NCBI GenBank assembly: GCA_019096065.1
Contig: JAGUCH010000009.1
Span: forward strand, 1,498,001-1,562,000
DNA length: 64,000 bases
Direction of reading: 5' to 3'
From: Paracyclopina nana
Lineage: Eukaryota > Arthropoda > Copepoda > Cyclopoida > Cyclopettidae
A program made the position numbers and the translations under genes. Under the pieces are notes generated by a model. The model was not told the DNA's origin. It was given only the letters and a program-made list of their open reading frames with translations, and did no database searches. Shown piece after piece: positions 42,389 to 55,978 of the stretch; the stretch's first letter is position 1; every line of letters starts with the position of its first letter.

Positions 42389-45300
42389 TCATAAGGGCTC
42401 AGTTTCGTGTGAGGACACGGCCATCCCCTCACTGGTTCGTTGCCTGCGAAACGACCTTCGTTTGCCTTCGTGAATGTTGGTTCGATAAGGCTCGCTTTTC
42501 ATGCCCAGGATAATATCTTCGAACGTGCCATCTTGGAACTCATTGGGCTCCGGCTTGATGAACAGCATTTTGTTGTTTCGCGTCTTCAGCTCATTGATGA
42601 CAGCCGTTTTCATGTTGGCCTGATTGCTGCTTGGCTTGCTCCCTTGCTCGCTGCTGAGATTAGCCGGTCTCCTCGACTCCTCCAACTTCCTTCGCTTGGC
42701 ATTCTCAGCCTCTGCAGTCTTCCACAGAGCGATGAATCTGACAAAGTAGCCGAAGAAAGCATTGCAATCCGTCATCTTGGGATCTTCACCAAAGTACTCA
42801 GCACACTGCTTGAAATTCTCCTGAGCCAAGTCCGCATCTTGTCTCAGCTTTCTCACCAGTTCTCCGGATTTCTCCACGAAATCCTGGAGCATTTGATTCT
42901 GCTCGCACTTCACCTTTTGTCCTTCCTTCGTTTGCACCAGTCGATTCTCCAATTCTCTCCGTGTCAACTCCATACCCTTCTCCAGCTCTCTGACATCTGT
43001 GAGAATGTTCTCAAGTGAGAATTGAGCACTCTTCTCAACGAACTTCAGCTCAGCCTCGAAGCCCTTGAGCTCGGGGAACTTTTCGTGGACTAGATTGACC
43101 AGATAGTGGACAAAGTGCTGCTTCTTGTCACTGCTCTTGGTGATGGTCAGGGAATCCAGACTTTGCAGCCTGAAGCCGTAGCAAGCACCTTTCTTGGTGG
43201 AGTTCATGTAGTTGCCCAGGGCCAAAATGAGCTCCAGAATCCGCTTCATTTTCGCCGAGTTTTTCAGGCTTTTCGATGACAGGGACACGGTGTCCACTTG
43301 GGGCTTGACCATCTTGATGTTGTCATCAAAGCTGGCCATGAAACTCATGATTTGCAGCTTGGTGGCAAACCTTTCGACAGCCGAAAACTGGCGCATTAAC
43401 CGGTCCTCCTCGGTGAGCTTTTCGATGTCTTTGCCAGCCATGGTGTATTCGCGGTAGGCCTTAATTTCAGCCGCGACTGGAACCATTCGTTGCAGCAATT
43501 CCACAGTCTCCGTGCTGAGGGCACGGATATCCAGGGCATTAATGGCCCGAATCATGTCTTGCACGCTTAAATTGGGGGGCAATTTTCGCCTGCAAATGGC
43601 CATATTCTTGAGCCTCGTGTGCTCCATCAGGCTATCTAATTGCTTCGTTGGTGTCTTCCTCGATGGAGTGCCATCAGCTTGGCTGCTGCAAAATAGCAAT
43701 TTAAAATAATTGTCAAAAGGATTTGTGTTTTCAATTACTTTAAGGCTTGAGAAGTGAAAGCCCTCGAAATGATCGCACTAGAAAGCCATTTAACAAATAT
43801 GATGTCAGAATTGATTACCTATCAGCACTGCCTTCCTTGTTGCGTTTCTGCAATCCGATGGGCACATTGTTCAGTTTGAACTCCTCCTCAAATGCAATCA
43901 TGTCCAGAGCACCAATGACTTTTTCATCATCCATCAAATACCAAATGGTGTCCTTGGTATCATTGGGTTTCAACGGCAGCCAATGCACAGTAGGTAGCTT
44001 GTACGTAGTTTGCATGGTCTTCTTGAGCGTCATGTTGTTGGCAGGTGCAGGTGGCGGCACACCTGGTGGAGGTGGGGGAGGAGGAGCGCCACCAGAGGAT
44101 CTCGAGTTGAAAGCAGGTGGAGGCGGTGGAGGTGGAGGTGCTGCAGCTATGGATTTCTCCTTAAATGGAGGCGGGGGTGGAGGAGGTGGAGGTGCAGGTG
44201 CACCCACGGAAGCTAAACTTGGAATGGAAGCAGTGGAAGAGACCAAACTTGACGACCCGGAGCTGGCGTGCAACTTGACCTTTTCAGCCTCCAGTTCCCG
44301 GATTTTCTCCTCCAAATAGGACTGTCTGCGTTTCGAGTCCTCCTCTTTGGTAGTAATGGTCTTCCGCAGGGTGGAATATTCGGACTCCACCTTTTGATGC
44401 CTTTGCAGTAGCTCATCTCGTTCTCGTCTCACGTCAGCAAGTTGGTTTTCTAGGTCCACTTGTCGCACCATGGCTTCGTGTTCAAGCTCTTGATAGAGCT
44501 CTTTGGTGCGTCCAAGTTCGTCCTCCAGCTCTGCCATTCGTTCAAGAGCATCCGCTTTGGTTTCAGCCTCTTCCATAAGAACTGCCACGTCAAACTCATT
44601 GTCGGTGTACGCTGAAAAAAAAATAATTGGTCCAACTCTATTATCGTAACATACTATAGTCAATAGCGATAATCATTTAAAGTTGAGAAAAAGCATATGG
44701 TTTTTGTGGCTCATATTTTAAGGCCAGATTTTGTACATTTTCCTTAAGAATATATATTTGTTCTTGCCAAGCACCAAAAAATGAAAGCCCATATACGAAG
44801 CAAGAAATTATTAATGGGGCTTTTAGTTCTGCTTACCTGATATTTGTACTGCCAGCTCATCTGATTCGTGAGTTCTGAGCTTATCTAGGCACTCTTCCAA
44901 GCCCAAATTGGAGAATTCCCATTGGAGGGCAACTCTGAAGTTCATATCTTCCACGGAATGAACGACTATATTGATGAACTGCATGCAAGCCACCATGAAT
45001 TCGATTTGGAAGGTATCCGGATGTGAGAAGTAGCTCATGAGCGTCTCAAATCGGTGGTTTTCTCCCAATTCCAATTTGAAGTTGTCAAATGCTCTCAAAA
45101 TGATATCATGGCCTCCCTTGACCAGACAAATGGCTGCAAGCAACTCGAGAACGAGAGCTTTCGTCCGCAGTTTCTTGTGGATCTGCAGCAAAATTGGAAA
45201 ATAGTTTCAGCACACACACGCGCTTAAAATTCTTGAATAATGGCCTATAGAAGAAGCTAGTCAAGTGCAGTACACATAAGGGGGGTGATAATGAAGCTGC

Positions 45301-46785
45301 ATACTTCACTATGCGCGAACTCTGAAATTTGAATTGTTCAATTACGCTCATCTGTTGAGAAAGCCCTTCCCCTTGGTGACATAAGGTAGGATTTTTTCGA
45401 CGGATAAAGCTTGACTAATCAAAGGGGGAAATAACGAGACTCAATAATTGTGTCTTTGCTATGCTAATGATCAGATCAAACAACTAAAATCAAACGAGAA
45501 CGGAAACTTTCGTTGTCAAGATTCCAATTTCGAACATTCATGCAGTTCTCGTTTCAAGGGCTACTTGAGGCCCTCAAGTTTTTTATTATATATACTAGGA
45601 GTATGCTTGATCATGTTTTCCTAAATTGCATGCATCCGGATTTTGATTTTGCGGGCATATCAAATATACTACTAGGTAGCAAAAATTCCTGAATAACTCA
45701 CGAGGCTCAAGGCTATACAATTGATGGCCTGCTCATGTCCGATCACCATATTGAAGCCGAATTTGTTGTTCATGATTGCTCGCAAGCACATGATGCTGAC
45801 ATGGATGTCGTCGGAGTTGTCCCCCATTTTGAGCTTTGTGGAATGCCTCAACAGCTTGGACATTCTGGGCCCATCGAAATCCGAGCCCTTGAACTCCTTC
45901 CTCAGTGACATGGAGCCCAAAATCATGTTGGACCTCTTGGACATGGTCGAATTGGATCCCCCATTACTGGTCGCAATCCAGTCATCATGATTATTGCTGT
46001 GATGGTTGGCATTCTCCGTCTCCAATTTGTGCCTCATTAGGTAAAGTCGAGATGTGAGGTATTCAATGAGGACATCCAAGCCTTTGCATTGAGGTGACAA
46101 GAATTCGCGAACCCACTCGATGTTGTTGGTTCGTAGGGAAATCTCGAGGTCTCTTAATACTTGAGTTGAAGTGTTATCACCGAGGCTTTTGATTTTCTTT
46201 GAGCTTTTCGCGGCCGAGGGGTCCAAATATGTCCTCAGTTTGCTCAAGTACACCGAGGGAGGCTCCTTGGCAGTCACTTGTTCCTGGAACGAAAAAACAG
46301 TTCATTTTCCAATTGCTGCATCACTCTCCATTTATCACACACATGAGCATATGATTAGTATACAAAGTGTGATGACAAGGCAGAAAAAAGTCCAAGATTT
46401 CCATGACATCATGATTCATGAGATTCTTGGAAGAATTTTCAAAATATTGCTGGCTTGTAAATTGGATTCCATTTTGTTTTCAGCAGCGCATTTCAAAATT
46501 AGAATACTTGATTGACGAGTTTTTCCCAATACGCACCTGATCACAAATTATGTCCCACTTTTTGGAGCTGTCAAAACTCCTCAAATGCTTGGCTCTCTCG
46601 GGTGGCAAGTCCATTTGGAGGAGCACCTCATTGAATCTTCGCTCCAGTTCGTGCTCATCAGGCATTGGTCTGCGCAGGCCTGATGACACCGTGGACTTCC
46701 TCAAAGGTCCCATCGACCCTATGGACGTTGAAGGCATGGCCTTATTGGCCATTTGAGCTGATGAGCTACTGCTGGAGTTGCCCAT
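42389..46785 (-). CDS. FMNL (Frl-like): Formin-like protein of the FMNL/Frl class
   Basis: Five exons: 46537-46785, 45702-46283, 44837-45182, 43819-44611 and 42389-43685, coding 1088 residues, close to animal FMNLs. It starts MGNSSSSSS (a possible N-myristoylation site) and [19 protein letters not shown], the FMNL GBD start. Residues about 25-400 are the GTPase-binding/FH3 part; 405-508 a coiled coil; 530-583 the proline-rich FH1 (three blocks of 7-9 Pro) that feeds profilin-actin; about 592-1000 the FH2 actin-nucleating domain ([20 protein letters not shown]); 1042-1073 an autoinhibitory DAD ([10 protein letters not shown] then a basic KRRSFRRQR tail). In the cytoplasm, FMNLs elongate actin filaments under Rac/Cdc42. 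The acceptor at 46796 shows that at least one upstream exon exists. Confidence 0.95.
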
Positions 46786-48371
46786 GTTTGTGTCACTGCA
46801 ATAAATTAAAAGTTCCTCTCAAATGAAGACGATTTTTTTTATCACACTTGTTGCTTGCTGACACTTGCATGCGAGCTCAACTGCTTGACTCGTTTCCTCC
46901 TACTGCAACATTTATAGTACAGAGTGAAACTAGTATATACGCTAGCATATCGCACACTGTGGCCCAACTTAGCATCTATACAGTGAATCATATCTAACTG
47001 CAAACAATGCATTTCAAAGGGCGAGATAAGGGGAATTTGTGTTGCCGTTTTTCATTCATATCCCATATTCTGCATGACGCATCTTCAGCCCACTGTGCAT
47101 AAATTGCCAATTTACAGAGCAGCAATTCAGCTGCAGAACTTTGGTGTACAAAATCAGCGACCCAACTCGGAAAAGTTTTCAAAGAGATTTTTTTTTTGGA
47201 AAACGCTAGATCAATCATGCAAAATGGAAATGAACCATGTGATATCTGACCTCGAGCTGATATTAGTTGTGTCTCCTGTTTTTCACACGAAAACAAGCGC
47301 GTCGTTTTAATTTGATTAACGGTGTCTTGCCAAAAGCATGCAAATTTGCTCTCGGGCCAAATATGGCCACTTAAAAACCATGCACTTGCCTCGAATGCAT
47401 GACGCAAATCTTGTTTTGGAGGATTAGCTACAGCAAAACGAGCCTCTTCAGAAACCGAAAACCACGCCCTGGCGGACTTGAAAAGGATCCCGTATTTCCT
47501 TGCCAAACATGGAGTTTGGCACGCATTGCAAGGTTGGCAAAAATAGCTTTAAAAAAACATGCCCCGAAAATGACTCATTTGCAAAAACCACCGACCAAAA
47601 CGTGATGGCCAAACGGCATGCGTTTGCTGGCTAATAGGGCATTTAAAGCAATCAAAGTGGAGCCTTTTAAAAATCGAGCTTACCGTCAAAGCGAGTGGGG
47701 CAAACGATGAGAAAGTGAGCCGCAATTATGCACAATTCGGGTGTTGACCAGTGGCAGCGAGCATAAGCTTCATGTCTGCAGTTCTGGTTGGCCGACACAG
47801 CAACTCTGACGAACTACGTACGGCACAGTGGAACTCTGGACCAGCTATAGACACAGTGAGGATGTGTGTGTTCCACTGTGAGCTGCTGCGGCAGCAGCCT
47901 GAGCTCGAGCTAGCTGGCCAAGGTGAACCCGGCCGAGCTAGCTTATGCTCCAGACCAAATTACTCGGAAATTCAACATCTGCCTTTCATATAGAAATAGC
48001 ATTACATCTACATTTACTATTTACTGCTACGCCACAACGCAATCGGGTGAACGCAGCTGGTTTTGAAGGATTTCTAGGCCGACTTTTTTACTCCATAGGC
48101 AACGCAACCTTGATCGTGTTTGACCTTTTTGAAGGAATTTCAAAGGGCTCGGGGGCGAATAAGAAAAGGCCCTTGAGCACTCGAGTAGGATTGGAACTGA
48201 CCAAAATGACGACGCGAAGATGCGGTGAAAACAAATCGCTCTTTGAAGTCTTTTTTGGTTGTGAACGCGCTCGCTGGAATGCGGGATTTTTACCCTTGTT
48301 CACTTGAAAGCGGACAACCAGGATTTCGCCCAGAAAAAGGTGCCCACTTAGGAATATAGTGGAATGCTTAC

Positions 48372-48382
48372 TTTTTTCCCAT
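48372..48382 (-). CDS. Candidate alternative first coding exon of the FMNL gene (MGK)
   Basis: On the minus strand CAACATGGGAAAAAA is followed by GTAAGC. Spliced to the acceptor at 46796 it leaves two bases, giving [12 protein letters not shown] in frame with the main start. The MG start could also be myristoylated. Evidence is the start, donor and phase only. Confidence 0.4.
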
Positions 48383-48605
48383 GTTGGACCGGCCGAAAAA
48401 AGGGAGTACAAATGCCGCGTTCCGCCCTGTGACACCGACTAAAATTGGCACTCTTCCGTATCACGAACGCACTCAAAAATCAAAATTGCGAATTTTCAGC
48501 TGAACTCGACGCCTCTCGCGCGATGCGTGCAAATGGCTCAGCAAAATCAGCGAATCTCGTTTTTTCTCCCAGCATAAACACATCAAAGTCCAAAGTTCGG
48601 CTTAC

Positions 48606-48628
48606 CCCGCATGATGATGATCCTCCAT
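48606..48628 (-). CDS. Candidate alternative first coding exon of the FMNL gene (MEDHHHAG)
   Basis: A strong initiation context (GTCACCATGG) on the minus strand starts MEDHHHA, then a GTAAGC donor in phase 2. Joined to the acceptor at 46796 the product would be [16 protein letters not shown], placing the glycine of MGN internally so that it could not be myristoylated. A third donor at about 47683 ends a non-coding leader (its ATGs are closed before the donor), which would give the MGN form. Confidence 0.42.
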
Positions 48629-49883
48629 GGTGACTGCGGCGAGCCAAACTGACAAATGGGCAGTTAAAGAACCACTCCTTGAATTTTCCTCAGCCATTCA
48701 TGATGCTAATATTGCACGCTCACTCACGCCCAGCTGGAGTCTCCGTGCACCGTTCGAAAAAAGGTTTGCCCTGCATGCGTGTGCTTTTCCCCCAACTACA
48801 TTGCAATGTTTTTATCACGGCCATGCTGGCTGGGTCGACTGCTTTCCCCGCTTAGTTCCACCTTTTTATCATCAGTTTTCTTTGGTGCGATGACCCCGTT
48901 CCAGCCTCGGATCAGATGGCTTTTTCCCCTCAAAACTGGATCCTCCGATCGAAATCTTGCTCGTCCTTCAGCTGCGATCAAACAAAGGCCGAGCAAGGCC
49001 AAATGATGCATTATTGCTTCTTCTCGCGTTTCGTCTTGCTCGCTCTCCCATCTGGAATGGATGCAAATGACCGCTGAAAAGAGATATTTAGTTTTTTACG
49101 TCGTGACTCATCCGGATGCGTCATTATTAGCGTTTCAGCGAAAAAGCCAAGAGAGGCGCGATAATGCGACATGACAGGCGAGTGGGCGTTAATTGCAAGT
49201 CGGCTTTTCCCGGCTAATCATCTGGTAACGCTGAAGTGTCGCGCCCCCGCTTTTTGTACATACATGTCGTTGCACCTGCCCAAAATGTGGCCAACTCTCA
49301 AGGCGAGCAGAATCCGCAACAACGAACCCCGCAGCCAATTCTAAGGCATCATTCCATTTTCCAGGAAGAGTGGAGATCTAGGAAATTAGATGGGATTAGT
49401 TAGCAAAAAACCTTATTGACGAACTGTCCGGCAAAAACTGGCTACTCTTTTTTCAATGCATTTCAATGAGAGCCTATTTAGGCTTGTGGGGCAAAAATGG
49501 TGCATCAAAGAGCTCTTTAAAAAAAGAAGTGAATTGAATTAATGAGGAACAAAACCTCGGAATACAAAGTATTGGGTTGCAAAGTTTTAATGAGGGGGTG
49601 GCTAAAAAAAGCTCACTTAGTTACGTTTTTCAAGGTAGGATTACTGAGCTTCTTTCTCATGGAAGCGCGCAAGCAGAGTTAGCAGTATGTCATAAAAAAG
49701 AGAGGCTCGGGGTAGAATTCGATTCGTCCGTCACACCATCATCATCCATCGACCGAAAGACCGCTGCTGGGTGTCATGTCAAGTCGAGGCTGAGACAATC
49801 CTCGATGCAGGCCTCAGAGGCTGCCTTTGGTACGAGTTAACGAATAAAGTGCTTTGCCGCTCCTCGACATCACGATGTGGAAC

Positions 49884-52800
49884 ATGATGTGCGACGTGAT
49901 GCCGACCATCTCGGAGGACTCCATCTCTCAGAGGTCGTCGCAATTCGGCGACGAGGCCAACTTCGAGCAACTCATGGTCTCCATGCTCGACGAGCGGGAT
50001 AAGTTAGTCGAGTCGCTCAAAAACGAGCAGGAGAAAACGGCCGAACTGGAGATGCGTGTCAAGGAGCTAGAAAAGGAGCGAGATTCGCTCAACAGGCAGC
50101 TCAACCAGAATCTTCCACAGGTAAGCAAGGTCCTCGCTAACTCTTTTAATTGTCCCTTGCATCCGGAAATCGTACAAGGAATCCGGATGCAGTTCCGTTC
50201 CTCCGATCGGCCCATCTTTTGACGCGCTGTCATTTGGCGGAAAAGCTGATGTTTGTTTTTGTTTACGTTATTTTCGCGGATTTGTGAGAGCTACAATATA
50301 TCAATCCATCTCTTGGCAACGTAAATAAGAAATGGGAAATGGGAACATGTTAGCTTGTTCCTGACAATCAAAGACATTGGTTTTCATCCAAGATTTCGAG
50401 GAGCTTTTCTGTTGTCAGTCGACACACCCCATCTTCACCATCCATTTTCGCGACTTTCGCCTTGTGTCAACAGCGCTACTAAAACTTGCATGGCATGTTC
50501 TTGCTTGTTAAATCTTTCAGAGAAGTTGGGCTTCGGAGTGGGGAAAATTGGCTTATGCGACATGTTCTCCATATTGCTTTATTGATTGGTGTACATGCCG
50601 CCATTCCGGCCTGCTTTCTCTTGCGGGCAGATTATAAGAAAGCTGCGGACTTGCGTATCAACCAAGCAACCTCGACTTTATGATTATGCTATATCTTCTC
50701 CATTTTACAATTTTAATAGGAGTTTGCTACTTTGACCAAAGAGCTGAACCAGGCTAGGGAGCTCGTATTAGAGAAAGACGAAGAAATCACCGAGCTGAAG
50801 GCCGAAAGGAACAACACACGCTTGCTTCTGGAGCATTTAGAGTGTCTAGTCTCAAGGCATGAGCGTTCTTTGCGAATGACAGTCGTGAAACGACAGGCTG
50901 CCTCTCAGAGCGGAGTCTCCAGCGAAGTCGAGGTGCTCAAGGCTTTGAAATCACTGTTCGAACATCACAAAGCCCTCGACGAAAAAGTTCGAGAAAGGCT
51001 TAGAGTTTCACTGGAGAAAAACTCGGCCCTGGAAGAGGAGCTTGATGGCACACGTGAGGAGTTGAATAAATATAAGGCGGGCATCTTGAAGCCCCTGGAG
51101 CACGGCGAGAATGGCAACGATGATAGTGACGGCAAAGGAGGTGACACCGAAGTCAACGAGGATGGGATACCTGTGAAGAAACCTGAAAAAGTAAATGGAA
51201 CGCTTGACCCTGAAGTGCTGGAGCTTCGCAGGCAAATCGAGAAGCAGGCCACCGATTTGGGGTCGGCTCATCGATCACTGAGTGACCTCAGGTCCAAAAA
51301 TGCCGAATTGGAAGAGCGACTCATGCAGGTAAATGTCATTCCGTTTGATTTTTGACGCATTGCTTTGAAAATTATCATGCTCCATGTTTCAGATCAATAA
51401 AGAGTTGCATGGAGCGCAGGAGTTTGCCAAAAGCCTCGATATAGACTTGAAGGAGAATGTGGCTCAAAAAGAGGACCAAGAAGAGCGCATTGCAACCTTG
51501 GAAAAGAGGTACCTGAACAGCCAGAGGGAAGCCACCACTCTCCGTGATTTATGTGACAAACTCGAGCAAGAGCTTAAGAGCAAAGAGGAGCAGGTGTCAC
51601 TCTCTCACGACAAGATCAAAGCCGTCACTGAAAAGCTGGACATCACCGAGCAGAAGCTCATCGAGTTTGCCTCCATGCCTGATATTGAGGAGCAACTGAA
51701 GGACCGAATGGAAGCTTTACATCAAGCCCAAGAACGCCAGGGAACAGCTGAAGATCGCGTCCAAAGGCTGGAAATGCAATTGGAAGAGAAGAGTGCGGAT
51801 GTCCTCAAACTGACTCAAAGGCTGAAAATGAATGAGGAGCACAACCAAAGGCTCTCTGCAACCGTTGACAAACTCCTTTCCGGTAGGAATGCTACGTCTG
51901 TTTTCTGCAAATTTCATGACTTATATTTCCCCTTCTCGCAGAGAGTAACGAGAGGCTCCAGGTTCACTTGAAGGAACGTATGCATTCGTTGGAGGAGAAA
52001 AACCATCTGAGCAATGAGCTGGAACGAGTCAAAAAGAAACTGGAAGAGTTCACTGAAACCAAGGTGAGGCAAACGTTTTCTCGTACATAATGGCTACGAT
52101 TAAGTTCTCACAGCTATTTCCGGATGCATTTCAAAAATGAAACAAATGAATCAATGTAATTAATGATATTCATTCTGATATTCCAGACGGATTTGCAGAA
52201 AGAGCTGCAAAAGACTCGACTCGAAACTGAAAATGTGCGCAGGCAAATGCTTCAGCAGGAAATCCACTTTAACATACAGCAAACAGAAGCACTGACAAGG
52301 TAAAAATCCTGTTTTCAAATCATTTTTGTAGCTTGATGATATGCATGAGCGATGCCTTTGCTGCAACTAATACAGAATTTTTGTTAGTGACTGCCAATAA
52401 CCTTTTCCCTTTGAAAAAAACAGGAATTTGTCTCCACGTGGTGGAGGAGGAACGCTCGACATTGATAACAGTGGCACATTAACTCGTCGCAATGCTAACA
52501 AGAAGCCTCTGCCAGAGTCCATATGGAACTATGATTATGATCACGGAGATCATTCTGGAGGACAAGGCGATGGCGAAGACAATGAGAGTGTCATGACCGA
52601 CATGATTTCCCCTTCAGGTCACGCAGATGCGCAAACCTTGGCTTGCATGCTTCAAGAACAACTAGATGCAATCAACAATGAAATCAGGTTTGGCTTCTTG
52701 GATTACTAGTCCAAGTTTTTTATTGAAGTGATTCCCTTAAAAAGTTTTTCTCAGTAGCTAGCTCAAATGCTAAAAATGAGGCTTGATGAACAATTTTGAA

Positions 52801-55800
52801 ATGGAATGACGAGCATCGAGATTTCGTTATTTTTATCTCCATTTAATTTCAGGCTCATCCAGGAAGAAAAGCAGACCACAGAGCAACGAGCTGAGGAGCT
52901 CGAATCAAGAGTGGGAAGTGTGGAGCACGTGAACCTTTTGCTTCAGCAGACAGCTGCTGCTTATGGCCAAGTGGGCTACAGACCTAGTTCCTCAGCTTCC
53001 ACCTCTATGGCTCCTCCGTTACCTCCTAGTAGAGATAGTGGGCATTTAGGGGTGCCCCCTCAACCCCCACCCCGATCTGGAAGATTGAACATACAGCAGC
53101 CGCCTTCTATGGTTCCACAGCATTTCGATGTCGTTTCACCTCCTCTGAGTGGAAGGTCCACACCCAAAGCTCATGTGCCGAATGTGATGCCTCGTGGGCA
53201 AGAAAGCAGCTTTATGCACAAATATCACACTGTAAGCATATTTGTTTTGTTATCCATACACTTTTTGAGCACTTTCTACTAACATCACCTTGAGTTGTTA
53301 TATCAGTGTATATTTGCATCTTAAAGAATATCCGGAAATCATGCAACTTTTCAATTTAAATCATTTTCTGCTTCTTTAATGCAAAAGCTACTTGTTCATA
53401 TTTCACTTTGTTGGTTTAGATTGTATTTTGCCTAATCTATCTCCTTCTTCTCTTCGCTTGTCACTCCATTAGGGTGCTTTTATGAACCATTCTTCAGCAA
53501 GCCTTAACTGGCCTTCATCCTTCAGGGGAGGCCGGCCTCAGGTTCGTCCAGAATTGATGTTTTGGATGAATCTTCATATGCATTGCATGCTTCCTGTTAA
53601 TTTCCCCTTTTTCCTAACATGATTCATGGTCTATGTTCAACTTTCCAGCTCCATTTGTCAACTCCAAGTCAAGAATTCAATAGAGAAGAGGCAGAAAGTC
53701 AGAGGCGCATAATGGATGGTAGCCCGCCCACACCAAGGTCACTGAGGCTGGATCCGAGGTCGACAGCAGGGCCATTATCAGCATCTCAGGAAGAACTGCG
53801 AAGGTAATTTCCATACCTATTCCAATTTGACGATGTTCATCAATTTCTGTTGGAACCAAAGTTGGCTTGATATAGTGTCAAAAAGTTTATGTAACGGAAG
53901 AAATTCACTGATGAACATCGCATTAGAAAGTGCTCCTGGATTGCTATAGATTAGAATTTAGACTGAGTAGTTGGACGAATAACGATGATAATTTCCTAAA
54001 GCGTATGTGTTGGATGCTTTAGTCGCAGCAGCTCTCGAGTGAGCAGCAAAAGGCCAGACAGTCCTTCGTCGGGCTCACTCACTCCTGTGGCCTCATCCGG
54101 AATGACCTCACCGTCCTCGGTCTCACTTGTCACTGCCATCATGCCACCCCCAACTCCATCGTCAGTCATATCTTGCCATCAGGGGAACCAACCAGATCAC
54201 ATTTATTACTATATCAACAGGCAAACAAAACAATCCTCCTGATTCTTCATGCTGGCTTTTTCAATTACATGCTTTTCCAATAGAGCACAGTATCCTTGCA
54301 AAAAGAAGCCACTGAATGCGATAGTTGGCCTTCGGACATTTTCACCTGTATTCCTGCACTGCGCTGGTGCTTTTGCACTTACCCGTGAATTTCTCGCTAT
54401 GGCCTTTATTCATTGTCAACTTTTTTTAGGACATCCATGGAGGAGAGCTCGCATTCAACGCCTTCGCCAATGTCTTCCGCAGCCTCCAGTCAAGACTCTC
54501 TTCACAGAAATGCAGCCACTCTGCATCACATCCACCATGGTCAAAATCCATACGGGAACCTAATGACCAACACCCTCCCAGCCAACTCACACATGGGCTT
54601 CATGCATGGGCCAGGGGGCAAGAAAAAGGGCGTGAAATCCACTTTAGGCAGAATTTTCGGCAAGAAAGACAAGCAGTTGGGCAAATCCCCATTTGGCTCC
54701 AAGCCAGGTTCACCTGCGCCCAGCAGCATTGGCAGTCCTCATGTGTCTGGCCCCATGCCCAACTCTGCCAGCCTTACGGGGGGATTCCATTTGAACCACC
54801 AGCTGCACACTTCGTACAACTATGCTGGAAGTGAGTGTGGCGACATGACCACTTCTGACAGCATGAGCCTTGGCATGGGCCCGGGCGGAGGGATGATTTC
54901 GTCGACAGCTGGTCCCAAGGGAGATTTCGACCGGAGGAAAAAGAAGAGGCATGAATTGCTCGACGAGGCCATGAAAGCTGGAACCCCATTTGCCTTATGG
55001 AATGGGCCCACCATTGTGGCCTGGTTGGAGCTGTGGGTGGGCATGCCGGCCTGGTATGTGGCAGCCTGCAAGGCCAACGTCAAGTCTGGCGCCATCATGT
55101 CTGCCTTGAGTGACACCGAGATCCAGAGGGAAATTGGCATCTCCAATCCTCTGCATAGGCTCAAGTTGAGGCTGGCCATCCAGGAGATGGTCAGCTTGAC
55201 TAGCCCCTCAGCCCCGCCCACGTCGAGGACAACCTTGGCCTATGGTGAAATGAATCATGAGTGGATTGGCAACATTTGGCTTTCTAGCTTAGGTAAACTG
55301 ATTGTAAATCGAATCATTTGGATTTGTGCAGTAAGAGAATTTTGTACAGGGTTGCCACAATACCGGTCAACGTTTATGGAGTGCCTTGTTGATGCTCGAA
55401 TGTTGGACCATTTGACCAAGAAGGATCTCCGGACACAACTGAAGCTGGTGGACAGCTTCCATAGAACTAGTCTGCAGTATGGCATCAAGTGCCTCAAGCT
55501 ACTCAACTTTGATCGTGATCAGCTGGAAGACAGGCGAAGAATGTGCGACGAGGGCCTCAATGATGTCCTCGTTTGGTCGAACGACCGAGTCATGAAATGG
55601 GCTGAAACTGTCGGCCTTAAGGTAAATTCCTGGCAAATCATTTGAAGTTTTTCAATGAATGCCATTTACTTTTCAGGATTATGCCAACAATTTGGTCGAA
55701 TCTGGCGTTCACGGAGCACTCATAGCATTGGACGATAACTTTGATGCAAACAGCTTTGCTTTGGCGCTGCAAATTCCCACTCAGCACACTCAAGTAAAAG

Positions 55801-55978
55801 CCAATAATCGGAATTGAAACTCTGATAATTATTCATTTTTGCACAGGCTCGACAAATTCTTGAGGCTGAATTCGAACGGTTAATCACAGAGGGAACAGAC
55901 CGCCAATTTGGAGCTCTTCCGGATGGACGCAATTCCAGGTCATCTGACAGGGACGGCAGCATTTCGCCAATTTCCTGA
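49884..55978 (+). CDS. Liprin-alpha: Liprin-alpha (Syd-2 / PPFIA) scaffold protein
   Basis: Fourteen exons: 49884-50120, 50720-51328, 51393-51882, 51942-52063, 52187-52299, 52424-52687, 52853-53231, 53473-53541, 53649-53803, 54023-54160, 54430-55292, 55350-55621, 55677-55793, 55847-55978; 1319 residues. The start MMCDVMPTI matches the family; in-frame ATGs at 49854 and 49875 are less likely. Residues about 20-650 are mostly coiled coil ([19 protein letters not shown] opens it), then a low-complexity linker with a [18 protein letters not shown] patch, then three SAM domains (about 1042-1112, 1130-1200, 1215-1290; [41 protein letters not shown]). Liprin-alpha organises presynaptic active zones and binds LAR phosphatases. 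The exon 10 donor (GTCAGT) is the least certain junction. Confidence 0.95.

Larger units (their letters stand above)
46796..49853. other. Divergent upstream region of FMNL and liprin-alpha
   Basis: About 3 kb with higher GC than most intergenic DNA here. It contains three minus-strand GTAAGC donors (near 47683, 48372 and 48606) that look like alternative FMNL first exons, and it leads on the plus strand into the liprin-alpha 5' leader. The shortest distance between the outermost FMNL start (48628) and the liprin start is about 1.25 kb. No TATA boxes are evident, consistent with broad promoters. Confidence 0.5.

Noticed and set aside
42440-43018. Plus-strand 192-codon Leu-rich frame
   Set aside because: It is the antisense shadow of the formin FH2 exon.
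43747-44319. Plus-strand 190-codon Gly-rich frame
   Set aside because: It is the complement of the proline-rich FH1 region of the minus-strand formin.
54820-55221. Minus-strand 133-codon frame within liprin-alpha
   Set aside because: Antisense shadow of the first SAM domain exon.
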